Source: Marinitoga lauensis (GTDB lineage Bacteria; Thermotogota; Thermotogae; Petrotogales; Petrotogaceae). From it: DNA of 64,000 nt. The stretch lies in NCBI RefSeq assembly GCF_004135675.1, contig NZ_QHLX01000006.1, positions 1 to 64,000 on the forward strand, written 5' to 3'. The first letter of the stretch is position 1, and every line of letters begins with the position of its first letter. The position numbers and the translations under genes are program-made. This document shows positions 53,943 to 63,851 of this stretch, piece by piece. Under the pieces are notes generated by a model, which saw nothing but the letters and a program-made list of their open reading frames with translations, was not told the origin of the DNA and did not search any database.

Positions 53943-53968
53943 AAAGGAAGAGCTCCGCTCTTTCTTTC
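53943..53968 (+). terminator. Terminator after the HAD hydrolase gene
   Basis: AAGGAAGAGC/GCTCTTTCTTT arms around TCC. Confidence 0.7.
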
Positions 53969-54070
53969 AGACTGTTGACAAAGTATAAAAAAATAATATG
54001 AGAGAAGGCTTGAATTTTTCCGAAAAAAATATGAATGAAATTAGCCAATTTTGCATGGATGCAAAATTGA

Positions 54071-54163
54071 GCGAAACCGAGCATGGATGTGAGTTTGAGC
54101 GGCTAATGAGAACGAATATTTTTTGAGGATAAAAAAATTCACCGCCTGAGCGAATATTATTTT
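54071..54163 (+). repeat. 93-bp direct repeat, left copy (IS target duplication)
   Basis: Identical by eye to 56078-56170. It is the right half of the palindromic element in which IS copy 2 landed. Confidence 0.88.
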
Positions 54164-54269
54164 TCCTGAGTTTGACAGTATTTTTTTCAATAAAATTCTA
54201 AAAAGCAGAATTATTCTAAAAAACAACAATTGTTAATTTTTTATTAAATACAAAAGTGTCATTACACCC

Positions 54270-55896
54270 CTAAATTTTATATTTTTCTTTGAATTCTGTA
54301 TAGGGTGAAATTATTTTTGGTACAGGAATATTTAATGTATTTAATATTCTTTGTCCTAATTTATTTAAATTCATTCTCGCTACAAGATGTTGCTTTTGTG
54401 TTTTAAATTCAATGTATTCCATATTTTTAATAGCTTCTCTTATTTTTTCATGAGAGTATTCAACATTATTTTTTTCCAGTTCTAATTCTAGTGTTCTTTG
54501 AATTATGTAAGATATGAAACTCATTACAATATGTCCTTTTATTCTTTTTGGTGTCCAATGAAATACCGGTCTTGTTTCAAGATAATTTTTTAATGTTCTA
54601 AATGTTTCTTCTACTTTCCATAATGTATGATATTGTTCTAATATTTCTTTTGGAGATAGTTTTGTGTTTGTTATTATTCCATAGTATCCATCGTATTTTT
54701 CATCATTTTCTATTTTTTCTATGTCCAGTATATAATTTTGTTTATTCTGTTCTTTTAAATATTTTTTCGCTCCTCTTTTACTTTTTGAATCTATATTTCC
54801 TTCTTCTAACATTTTTTTCGCTTTTTCTATTAATCGTAGTCTATCTGCTCTGTCTTTTTTGGCTCTTTCTTCTGAATATATTATGAGTAATCTTTTATTT
54901 TCATATTCTACTTCTCTATATTTTATTCCTTTTGCTAGTTCTATGAATTCTCCTTCAAATATATTTACTTTTTTATTTGTTTTATTGATTTTCCTACTAT
55001 GAATTCATAATTAGAATTTTCTACTACTTCTATATTTTTTTACTCATCATTCCTCTATCTGCTACTACTATTACTTTTCCTAATTGATATTCTTTTTTCA
55101 TTTTTTCTATTGAATCTTTAAATGTATGCCCTTCAAATGTATTTCCTGCATATATATCAAAACTAACTGGCATTCTATCCTGATCTATTGACATCCCTAA
55201 TACTATTTGTGATTCATTAAATTTCTTATCTTTTGAATATCCCATTTGTAATATTTCATTTGTTTGTTGTGTTTCAAACGCTAATGTCGTTACATCGTAA
55301 AATACTAAATCTACCGTTGTATTAAACAAACTTATCCTTTGATTATACATATGTTTTTCTATCGACTCTTTATTATCTGCCAATATATCCAATGTTCTGT
55401 ATAACCAGTGCAGCATTACATCTTTTTCTTCCAGGTCTTTTTCTTTTTTAACTTCCACTTTGTTATATCCAAAATACTCTAAATTATTAAATATTCCCAA
55501 TTTACTTTTCGGTTCTACTATTCTATTCATCACCATTATTTTTAGCATCTCTTCTGCATTGTATTTTATTTCTTTATCCAGTCTTTCAAAATATCTTTTC
55601 ATCTCATATCTTTCGAATATCTTATTTACTATTACTTTGGCTCCGTAATTCTTTTTATCCGGTGCCTTTTTTATATCTTCTGTATCAATATAATTTTTTA
55701 AATCAAATATTTGTATGAGTTTATTTACTATATTTTTCGCTTCATTTTCGCTAAAAGAGTCAATCCTTCCTAAGTTTGCAACAGTTCTTTGCTTTATCTT
55801 ACCATTTTCCCTATAACTTTCAACAATTCTTAAATATTCAACACCTTTGTTATTTTTAACTACTCTCAAAACACAAAAATCACCTCTTGATTTCAT
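54270..55896 (-). CDS. IS1634-family transposase, copy 2 (frameshifted)
   Basis: DDE transposase with the same catalytic blocks as copy 1 (LVFYDVTTL, VIVVADRGMMS, YHTLWKVEETFRTLKNYLETRP). The frame breaks in the A run near 55035 and near 54985. About 545 codons; the first few may not be translated, since AGAGGTGATTTTT followed by GTG lies inside the listed 5' end and a restored T would put that GTG in frame. Its N-terminal 75 and C-terminal 60 residues differ clearly from copy 1. Confidence 0.85.
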
Positions 55897-55939
55897 AATA
55901 CCATTACTTATTATACCACAAAAATATTATGAAATCAAG
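55886..55939 (-). promoter_or_regulatory. Inverted repeat around the transposase promoter of IS copy 2
   Basis: Perfect arms CTTGATTTCATAATA and TATTATGAAATCAAG, 24 bases apart, enclose a TATAAT read on the minus strand. The downstream arm adjoins the AGAGGTGAT ribosome site. It could be an operator for self-control of transposition. Confidence 0.5.
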
Positions 55940-56077
55940 AATATAACGCTATTGTTAAAAATATTTGTGTCACTACAAAAATTTTTCAACCCCAATTTTC
56001 ACCCTTTTCATCGTCGCAAACCCGCATTCTACCGTTTCGATTTTTCAAAAATCATGAAATCGCTGTCAAACTCAGGA

Positions 56078-56170
56078 GCGAAACCGAGCATGGATGTGAG
56101 TTTGAGCGGCTAATGAGAACGAATATTTTTTGAGGATAAAAAAATTCACCGCCTGAGCGAATATTATTTT
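56078..56170 (+). repeat. 93-bp direct repeat, right copy (IS target duplication)
   Basis: Identical by eye to 54071-54163 and directly adjacent to the right inverted repeat of the IS. Confidence 0.88.
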
Positions 56171-56207
56171 TAAATACTTTATAAGTAAATAAGTTTGTCT
56201 ACAAACC

Positions 56208-56236
56208 AAAAGGAAGAGCTTCGCTCTTCCTTTTTT
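56208..56236 (-). terminator. Terminator after the dCache chemoreceptor gene
   Basis: AAAAGGAAGAGC/GCTCTTCCTTTT arms around TTC, symmetric on both strands. Confidence 0.85.
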
Positions 56237-56242
56237 ATTTTA

Positions 56243-58224
56243 TTAAATTTTAAATTGCTTTATTAAATCATTAAGTTCTTCACTTAAATTTGATAATTCT
56301 TTTGATGCTCTTGCAACATTTTCAAAATCTTTATTTTGTTCTGCTATTTCGTTTTTAAAGTTTACAACATCTTCAGAAACGCTTAAAACTGCTTTATTAG
56401 CTGTATCAGTTGCAGCAGCTATCTCTTCTGTTGAAGCAGTTTGTTCTTCTGCTGAGGCTGCAGTGTTATCAACCATCATAGAAATTTGTTCTATCTTATC
56501 TGTAATGCTTTCAAACTGTTCTGCTATTTCAAAAATCATTTCATTAGTTTCTGATATACTTTCCACAACATTTTCTGTTTCTTTATCAACCTGTTTTGCA
56601 CTTTCCTGAATTTTTCCTAATATAACAGCAATTTCTTCTGTTGCTTTTTTACTTTCTTCTGCTAATTTTCTAATTTCATCCGCAACTACTGCAAATCCTT
56701 TACCTGCTTCTCCTGCCCTTGCCGCTTCTATAGCTGCATTTAAAGCCAATAAATTTGTCTGCTCTGTAATAGAATTTATTGTTTCAACAATTTCTTGAAT
56801 ATTTGCTGTTTCATTAGCCAACGATTTTACTGTTTTAGCATTTTCTTTAGCTTTTTCATTCACATCGTTTATTTTTACCTTTACATCTTCTACGTTTTTA
56901 GCCCTTCTTTTGCTAACTTTGAAGTTTCTGTTGTTCTTTCCATAACTTCCTGGGTAGATTTAGAAACACTTTGTGCAGCTGCAGCTATCTCTTCAACACC
57001 TGCTGTTGTTTCTTCTAATGATGATGATGCATCTTGAACCTTAGCATTTATTTCCTCTATCTCAGCATATATATGTTCATTTACACTTGCACTCTTATTT
57101 ATTGAAGAAGATACATTTTCCGAGGTTTCAATAAGCGTTTCAGATGATTTTTTAACTTTTTCAACCAAACTCCTCAATGACATTATTGTTTTATTCATAA
57201 TTTCAGCTAATTTACCTAACTCATTTTTAGCTGTAACGTTTACTTTTACATTTAAATGCCCTTTCCCAACTTCTTCCATATCTTTAGACATAGTAATTAT
57301 TGGTTTTACTACTGCATTGTTTACAAACATTAAACCTATAATAAATGCTATAACAATAATAATGATACCTACTATGATATACATATATGTTTGTTTCCAA
57401 ACTTGATTTTGAATAACTACTTTTGGAATTGCTGTATATACAGTCCATCCTAATTCTGGTATTTTATAATAAAAAGCAAGCTTATCTACATTGTTATATG
57501 TATATTCAACAACCCCACTTTGAGAAGTTGCATTTGTGAAAAATTCCATTGAACTAACATCTACACCCCATTTATCAGGATCTTCATGAATTAAAGTTAT
57601 TCCTTTGTCGTTTACTATATATGGGGTCTCTTCATCAAAAAGTTGATCTCTTAAAAAGGATTCTACAAGTTTTTTTATTGAAAGATCTATACCTAATACT
57701 CCTATTATCTGACCGTTATTATCTTTTACAACCTTGGAGACCGTTATTAATATATTTCCACTTGATGCATCTGCATATGGTTCTGAAACAACTACATTAC
57801 CTGGTTTAGCCATTGCAGCCTTATACCATGGCCTTTTGGTTGGATCATAATCTGGTGGTAATTCTGCAGCAGGTTTCATCAACATTGTTTTATCTTTTAA
57901 TCCAATATATACCGCTTCAAAATTACTATACTTTTTTACAATATTATCAAAATTTTTCAACAACCATGTTCTTTCATCATATTTATTTGAATATGAACCT
58001 TTTACATTTGCATCATCTGATAACATATTTGCCATATCAAAAATAGGTTTAAAGTAGGTTCGCAAAACTTCTGCTCTATTCTTAGTCGAATTTTCAAGAT
58101 GACTAGTAATATTATTAAATGTTCTACTATAATTTTGATAGGCACTTAAAGCGGTAAAAATAACCATCGGCAACAATGAAATCAAGATAATTATTAAAAT
58201 CATTTGACTCTTTAAACTTTTCAT
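56243..58224 (-). CDS. Membrane chemoreceptor with dCache sensor domain (one frameshift)
   Basis: Methyl-accepting chemotaxis protein of about 660 residues. First membrane segment [20 protein letters not shown], then a periplasmic dCache_1 domain with [15 protein letters not shown] and [12 protein letters not shown], the ligand-binding pattern used for amino acids. Second membrane segment [24 protein letters not shown], and the signalling tip [40 protein letters not shown]. The frame breaks near 56895 (one lost G: EGLKT against EGAKNVEDV). GAAGGAGGG precedes the ATG. Confidence 0.93.
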
Positions 58225-58311
58225 ATTTCCCTCCTTCGTTTTCCAGAATGTAATATTATTATATCATAAATTTAATATTTTTCAAAAAAGAATTCGAAAA
58301 TATATCTATTT

Positions 58312-58940
58312 CTAAATATTTTTACTATATGAAGCAATATATAAATTTCTCATCCATTTTATATCCTCTTCAGAAAGTTTATGACCTCCCCCATTAATTC
58401 TACATTATATGCAATATTTGCACTTTTTCTATAATTTCTGCAGCAATCAATGCTTCTTTTAAACTTCTTCCTATGGAAACTATACCATGATTGGCTAATA
58501 ATATACCATAAACCCCAGTTTAAACTTTTTTACTGCCTCAAGTGCCAGATCAAGTGTTCCCGGTAACTTATATTCAGCAACAGGTATTTCGCCACCTATT
58601 ATTTGCGCCTGATCCTCAATATAGCATGGAACTGGTTTCCTTAATGCTGAATAAATTGAAGCATATAAGCTATGTGTATGCACTACTGCCTTTATTCCAG
58701 GAAAGTTTTTATAAATTTCTAAATGTAATGCTTTTTCACTTGACGGTTTTAATCCTTCAATATGTTTTTCTGTTTCGAAATCCAGGACAGAAATATCCTT
58801 CTCTTTTAAAATATCATAAGGTACACCAGAAGGAGTAATATATATTTTATTGTTTATTTTCACACTCAAATTACCCCATGTTCCTTTTATTAAACCTTTT
58901 TTTCAAGATATTCTATAGCCTTAATTATTTCGCCTTTCAA
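58312..58940 (-). CDS. Class II aldolase/adducin-family protein (frameshifted)
   Basis: Zinc-dependent enzyme of about 210 residues, such as a fuculose- or ribulose-phosphate aldolase or methylthioribulose-phosphate dehydratase. Conserved blocks: GTWGNLSVKI (phosphate loop), AVVHTHSLYAS (HxH zinc ligands), and LLANHGIVSIG (third His). Breaks lie near 58890, 58516 (one lost G), 58415 and 58390. TTG 58940 is the likely start, following GGTAGGTGATATT and overlapping the region just after the aminotransferase stop. The substrate is not determined by these motifs. Confidence 0.82.
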
Positions 58941-58952
58941 AATATCACCTAC

Positions 58953-60133
58953 CTATTATTGTAAGCTTTTACAGCTTCTGCTAATATATATGTTGCAAAT
59001 TTAAGCTTTTCACTATCTAAAACATATGCAATTCTAATTTCCTGTTCCCAGAATTCGGTGTTGCATAAAATCCAGTTAAAGGAGCTACCATTACAGTTGT
59101 ATTGTCTATACTAAATTCAGTAAGAACCCATTTCACAAATTCTTCACTATTATCAATTGGTAATTTCACCGAAACATAAAAAGCTCCTTTTGGTTTCTGA
59201 AATATAGCACCTTCTATTTTTGATAGTTCTTCATAAACAGCCAATCTTCTCTTATCATATTCCTTATATACTTCTTCAATATAAGAATCATCCATTTCTA
59301 ACAAACCTATAGTTCCCAATTGTGCTATCATTGGTGGGCATAATCTTGATTGTGCCATTTTCATTACCTGATTATATAAATCTTTATTTTTTGTAGCAAA
59401 AACCCTACTCTTGCACCACACGCACTATACCTTTTTGAAATACTATCTACAACTATAGTCCTATCATATTCTTCAAAATTCATTGTAGATATATGTTTTG
59501 TTCCATCAAATGTAAATTCTCTATACACTTCATCAGAAATAATAAATAAATCATATTTTTAGCAAAGTCAACAATTCTTTTTAATTCATCTTCAGAATAA
59601 ACAGCACCTGTAGGATTTGATGGATTAGAAAATAGAATTCCTTTGGTCTTGTTCGTTACAACTTTCTCAAATTCTTCCATATCTGGAACAGCATATCCTG
59701 TTTCAGGTAATGCTCTTACAGGAACGAGTTTTACATTTATCATTTCAGCAAATCCTTTATAATTTGCATAAAATGGTTCAATTACAATAATTTCATCTCC
59801 AGGATCAGCTATTGCTCCCAATGCAAAAATAATTGCTTCGCTTCCACCATTCGTAACTATAATTTCTTCAGGTGTAAATGGAATATCGTGTTTATTATAA
59901 TATTTTGAAAAAGCTTCTCTTAACTCAAACAACCCAGCAGAATGAGTATAAGCCACAACGTTAGATCTATGATTTTCTATATAATTAAAGAATGCCTTTG
60001 GTGTTTCAATATCAGGTTGCCCAATATTCAAATGTAAAACTTTTTTACCTTCTTTCTTTGCTTTTTCAGCATAAGGAATTAATTTTCTAATTGGTGATGC
60101 CTGCATGTTTAACACTCTTTCTGAAAAATTCAT
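58953..60133 (-). CDS. PLP-dependent aminotransferase, class I (frameshifted)
   Basis: Aspartate-aminotransferase-type enzyme of about 394 residues. HLNIGQPDIETPKAFF, VTNGGSEAIIFAL (PLP phosphate), NPSNPTGAVYSEDEL, and the Schiff-base lysine region SISKRYSACGARVGF are visible. Breaks near 59560, 59405 and 59045 are each one base; it ends AEAVKAYNNR at 58953. AGGAGGGAATAAA supports the ATG. It overlaps its downstream aldolase's ribosome site, so the two are coupled. Likely substrates are aspartate, alanine or aromatic amino acids. Confidence 0.9.
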
Positions 60134-60271
60134 TTTATTCCCTCCTATGAAATAATTTTTCTGATATTTAATTTTACCATAAATGTTAAGATTTTTTCAT
60201 ATAAATTTGTAATAATAATATGTGGTAAAAATTAATTTCTTATGTCTAGAAATATATATGAGAGGTGTAAT

Positions 60272-60927
60272 ATGGATTTAGAATATTTAAAAAAATATGG
60301 TAAAATTATTGGGATAGACGAGGCTGGAAGAGGTCCTCTCGCAGGACCTGTTGTAATAGGCTCAATATTAGTTGAGAATGAAAAACAACTTAAAATTTTA
60401 GAAAATATTTCAAATGATTCAAAAAAAATGACAGAAAAAAATAGAGAAGATGCTTATAAAATCATTGTAGAAAATTTCAAATATTCCATAAAAATATCTA
60501 CGCCTGAAGAAATAGATTTATACAACATATTTTCCGCAACAACTTTAGGAATAAAAAGAGTTTTGGAAGATTATGATATTGAGAATAAATATATTATAAT
60601 AGATGGAAAAAATTTTAAACTTAACATAAAAAACTATGAGTGCATTGTAAAAGGGATTCAAAATCTAAAATTATTGGGCTGCTTCTATATTGGCAAAGGT
60701 ATTCAGAGATAAAATAATGGTGGAATTAGGTAAAAAATTCCCTGAATATAATTTTAAAAAGCATAAAGGATACCCACAAAAGAACATGTTGAAAACATTA
60801 AAAAATATGGATAAAAAATTTTTATAGAATAACTTTTAATCCAATAAAGAAATTATTGCTAAACAATGAAATAAAATATAATAAAAACGAATTTAATTAT
60901 ATTAGATTAATGAAAATAGGTTTGTAG
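60272..60927 (+). CDS. rnhB: Ribonuclease HII (four frameshifts)
   Basis: Removes RNA from RNA-DNA hybrids and single ribonucleotides from [19 protein letters not shown] carries the first catalytic Asp and Glu; IIDGKNFKL the next Asp; after repair [21 protein letters not shown] carries the last. Bases are missing at 60656 (GGG), 60679 (GGG), 60773 (CCC) and 60812. With all four restored it reads on through [33 protein letters not shown] to a stop at 60927, about 219 residues. ATG 60272 follows GAGAGGTG. Confidence 0.92.
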
Positions 60928-60935
60928 GAGGTATT

Positions 60936-61616
60936 ATGAACGAATTAGAAAATTTTAAAAAATTATTGGAGATTATGGAAATATTGCGTTCTGAAAATGG
61001 ATGTCCATGGGATAAAAAACAAACTCACGAATCATTAAAATCTTACGCAATTGAAGAAGCTTATGAACTCGTTCATGCCATTGATAGTAAGAATAAAAAA
61101 TATTTAATTGAAGAATTAGGTGACGTGCTTTTACAGGTAATATTTCATTCTCAAATTGCCAAAGAAAACGGAGAATTCACAATTAATGATGTTATAGAAA
61201 ATCTCAATGATAAACTTATAAGGCGACATCCGCATGTTTTTGAAAATACAGGCGAATATTCCTACGAACAATGGGAAAAGTTGAAAGCAAAAGAAAAAGG
61301 GAAAAAAGCATATTCAAAAATTGGAGATTATAATCCTGGAATGCCTCCTTTAATGAATTTAAGAAGATTAATTGAAAACTCTTTATCTGTTAATTATGAT
61401 CCATATGAAAATGAGGATATTATAGATTTGCTGATTGAAGATTTAAAAAAGATAAAAAATGAAAAAACAAATGAAAAATATAATATTGATTTTTTAACCC
61501 ATTTGATATATTTCTATGTTAAAAATAATATGAATATGGATTCTATTATTTCTAAGGCGGCAAAAAAATTTATTAAAGAATATAAAAAAAATGAAGATAG
61601 GGAGGATTCAAAATGA
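60936..61616 (+). CDS. mazG: MazG nucleoside triphosphate pyrophosphohydrolase
   Basis: House-cleaning hydrolysis of abnormal or excess nucleoside triphosphates. The N-terminal MazG domain shows GCPWDKKQTHESLKSYAIEEAYELVHAI (EExxE metal ligands) and EELGDVLLQVIFH (second ExxD). RRHPHVFENTGEYSYEQWEKLKAKEK is the family's link. At 226 residues the C-terminal MazG repeat is reduced. Start has TAGGAGG. Stop overlaps the next ATG by four bases. Confidence 0.94.
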   Translation: MNELENFKKLLEIMEILRSENGCPWDKKQTHESLKSYAIEEAYELVHAIDSKNKKYLIEELGDVLLQVIFHSQIAKENGEFTINDVIENLNDKLIRRHPHVFENTGEYSYEQWEKLKAKEKGKKAYSKIGDYNPGMPPLMNLRRLIENSLSVNYDPYENEDIIDLLIEDLKKIKNEKTNEKYNIDFLTHLIYFYVKNNMNMDSIISKAAKKFIKEYKKNEDREDSK

Positions 61617-62643
61617 AAAAATTTTTATTATCGTTGGGGATGTTACTGCTTATTTTTACTTCTTTTGGAATCATAAAATATGAGAATCTTGATCCCAAAA
61701 CTATATCTATTATTAATGGTGAAACAATAAATTATGATTATTTTCAATCACAGGCAAAAACACTTGAAATATTAAGAGGTATAAATAAAATAAATAATAC
61801 CTTTTATAAAATATTAATTGGAAGCGTTGAAGGAAATAATGTAATACAAAAATATGAAAAATCAAAATTAGATAAGTTAGCTGGGGAAATATTATTTATT
61901 CAATTCACAGAAAAGAAAAAAGGTCTGAATTTAAAAAAGAAGAGTTGTACAATTCTATAAAATCACAAATTGAGAATATTTTTAATTCTTCAAAGCTTTC
62001 AGAGAATGATATTTTATTATACTTAATTTCCAAAGGTTTTGAAAATAAAGAACAATATATTTATAGTGTTTACCATGAAAAATTATATCAACGTGCTGTT
62101 TCAGCTATTTACCAATATTTAATTGATAATGTCTCAGTCTCAGAAAACGAAATTAAAGATGAATATAACAAAAATAAGGACAAATATTATAAGCCACAAT
62201 CAGCAAATATTAAACTCGTTTTATTCAGCTCATCAGATGACGCATCTTTAGCTTATCAAAAAATAATAGATGGATATTATTCTTTCGATGATATCTATTT
62301 TAATAAGCTCACAACTAAAGAAGCTACGATTATAAAAATTAATCTGGAGGATAATACAAGTAATTTGATAAAAACTATTAAATCATCATTTCCAGGTGCT
62401 ATATTAAAACCTATGAAATATAATAATAATTATTACGCTTTAATAAAAATAGATAAAAAAATACCAAAACAGCAGATGTCTGTAGAAGAAGCTAAATCAA
62501 AAATTATTGAAAATATAAAAGATGAAAAAGCTAAAAAGTTATTTGATAATTTAGTTGCTTCAGAATTTCAAAAGTTTAAAGATAATTCTGAAATTATTAT
62601 AAATTCAAAATTTTTTAAAGGAGATGAATCAAATGGTAACTAA
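61613..62643 (+). CDS. SurA/PrsA-like exported folding factor (one frameshift)
   Basis: Signal peptide KKFLLSLGMLLLIFTSFG followed by a SurA N-terminal-type helical domain (ETINYDYFQSQAKTLEIL, NDILLYLISKGFENKEQYIYSVYHEKL) and a degenerate PpiC-like part (VSENEIKDEYNKNKDKYYKPQSANIKLVLFSS and MSVEEAKSKIIENIKDEKAKKLFDNL). About 344 residues after one base is restored near 61930. Probably a periplasmic chaperone or prolyl isomerase for envelope proteins; catalytic residues for isomerisation are not obvious. Overlaps mazG by four bases. Confidence 0.8.
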
Positions 62644-62932
62644 AGAACAAGTTATGGAAGCATTAAAAAATGTATATGATATGGAAGTTGGTTTTGATGT
62701 TGTATCTTTAGGACTTATTTATGATGTTAATATAGATGAAGAAGATAATGTTCATGTATTAATGACATTAACAACTCCTATGTGTCCGTTAGCAGGTTTT
62801 ATTACAGAAGATGCTAAAAACAAAATAGGCTCTATTGAAGGAGTAAAAAGTGTAAATGTTGAATTAACCTTTGATCCTCCGTGGGATCCTTCAAAAGCAT
62901 CAGATGAGGTTAGAACTATTTTAGGGATATGA
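62633..62932 (+). CDS. DUF59/MIP18-family iron-sulfur assembly protein
   Basis: About 99 residues. Family pattern: VTKEQVMEALKNVYDMEVGFDVVSLGLIYDV, then MTLTTPMCPLAGFI with the conserved cysteine, and VELTFDPPWDPSKAS. Members (SufT, PaaD, MIP18) aid FeS-cluster insertion. ATG 62633 is chosen because AAAGGAGA lies eight bases upstream; it overlaps the end of the chaperone gene by 11 bases and ends overlapping the prmC start. Confidence 0.92.
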   Translation: MVTKEQVMEALKNVYDMEVGFDVVSLGLIYDVNIDEEDNVHVLMTLTTPMCPLAGFITEDAKNKIGSIEGVKSVNVELTFDPPWDPSKASDEVRTILGI

Positions 62933-63756
62933 CATTAAAAGAATACCTGAAAAAATATAAAAATATTATCACTAAAAAGGGGATTAAAAATCCCCTTTAT
63001 TTTGTTGCAAAAATTATTTCTGAAATCACCAATACAAATATAACCAAAATATTAATAGAAAAAGAATATATCCTTCCTGAAAATTTATTACATAAATTAA
63101 ATAAAATAATAATTGAAGATTATCCTCTTGAATACATTACACATAAAGTTATCTTTTATGGATATGAATTTTATGTGGATGAGAGAGTATTAATTCCGAG
63201 AATTGAAACAGAAGATTTAATAAAAATCGCTATTAACATAATAAAAGATAAACATTATAAATATATTATGGATATTGGAACAGGTAGTGGAATCATACCC
63301 ATAATACTGAAAAAAGAATTGCCCTATTTAAATATATATGGAGTTGATATTTCAAAAGATGCTCTAGAGGTGTCAAAAATCAATGCAAAAAAGCATAACG
63401 TTTCTATCAATTTCATCCAAAGCGATATATTTAATAATATTTCTGAAAATATTATAAATCGTTTAGATTTTATTATATCCAATCCTCCTTATGTAGAAAC
63501 CTCTTTTTTTGAAAATAGTTCTTCACTAAAATATGAACCTAAAATAGCCCTGGAAGCTGGTAATGATGGACAAGATTTCTTTAGAAATATAGCTAATAAT
63601 TATCCTGAAATTCTAAAAGCAAAACATTTTTTATTTGAAACCACTGAATTTAATATCGAAAAAACCGTTGAAATTTTATCCAAATTTGGAAAATGCAATA
63701 TTTATAAAGACTCTTTTAATTTTAGAAGATTTGTAGAAAAACTTCATCTAAATTAA
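62929..63756 (+). CDS. prmC: Release factor glutamine methyltransferase
   Basis: Methylates the GGQ glutamine of peptide chain release factors. LEYITHKVIFYGYEFYVDERVLIPRIETE is the N-terminal RF-binding block, DIGTGSGIIPIIL the SAM site, and ISNPPYVETSFF the NPPY catalytic motif. Length 275, frame intact. The ATG overlaps the preceding stop, so translation is coupled; no release factor gene is visible before it. Confidence 0.95.
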   Translation: MTLKEYLKKYKNIITKKGIKNPLYFVAKIISEITNTNITKILIEKEYILPENLLHKLNKIIIEDYPLEYITHKVIFYGYEFYVDERVLIPRIETEDLIKIAINIIKDKHYKYIMDIGTGSGIIPIILKKELPYLNIYGVDISKDALEVSKINAKKHNVSINFIQSDIFNNISENIINRLDFIISNPPYVETSFFENSSSLKYEPKIALEAGNDGQDFFRNIANNYPEILKAKHFLFETTEFNIEKTVEILSKFGKCNIYKDSFNFRRFVEKLHLN

Positions 63757-63813
63757 CAAATAAATATAATATAATATAATATAATAACAAAAAAGGATGA
63801 TAAAGATGAAAAG

Positions 63814-63843
63814 AAGTGCTGCCTTTAAATATGGCAGCACTTT
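63814..63843. terminator. Bidirectional terminator between prmC and ileS
   Basis: AAGTGCTGCC/GGCAGCACTT arms around nine bases between convergent genes. Confidence 0.85.
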
Positions 63844-63851
63844 GATGTTTA

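Larger units (their letters stand above)
54164..56077 (-). mobile_element. IS1634-like insertion sequence, copy 2 (about 1.91 kb)
   Basis: Perfect 15-bp terminal inverted repeats TCCTGAGTTTGACAG at 54164-54178 and its complement at 56063-56077. One transposase on the minus strand, flanked by 93-bp direct repeats. A perfect 15-bp inverted repeat (55886-55900 and 55925-55939) brackets the transposase promoter. Confidence 0.9.
53974..56202. repeat. Large imperfect palindromic element (about 222 bp) split by IS copy 2
   Basis: Joining 53974-54163 to 56171-56202 restores an element with roughly 70-bp imperfect inverted arms: left AAAGTATAAAAAAATAATAT..AGGC..GAATTTTT..ATTAGCC, right the complement. 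The central 54 bases (54047-54100) hold a perfect hairpin CAATTTTGCAT/ATGCAAAATTG and the direct repeat GCATGGATG. The ends carry TGTTGACAAA and a related TTTGTCTACA. It looks like a MITE or a structured RNA element. No gene inside. Confidence 0.6.
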
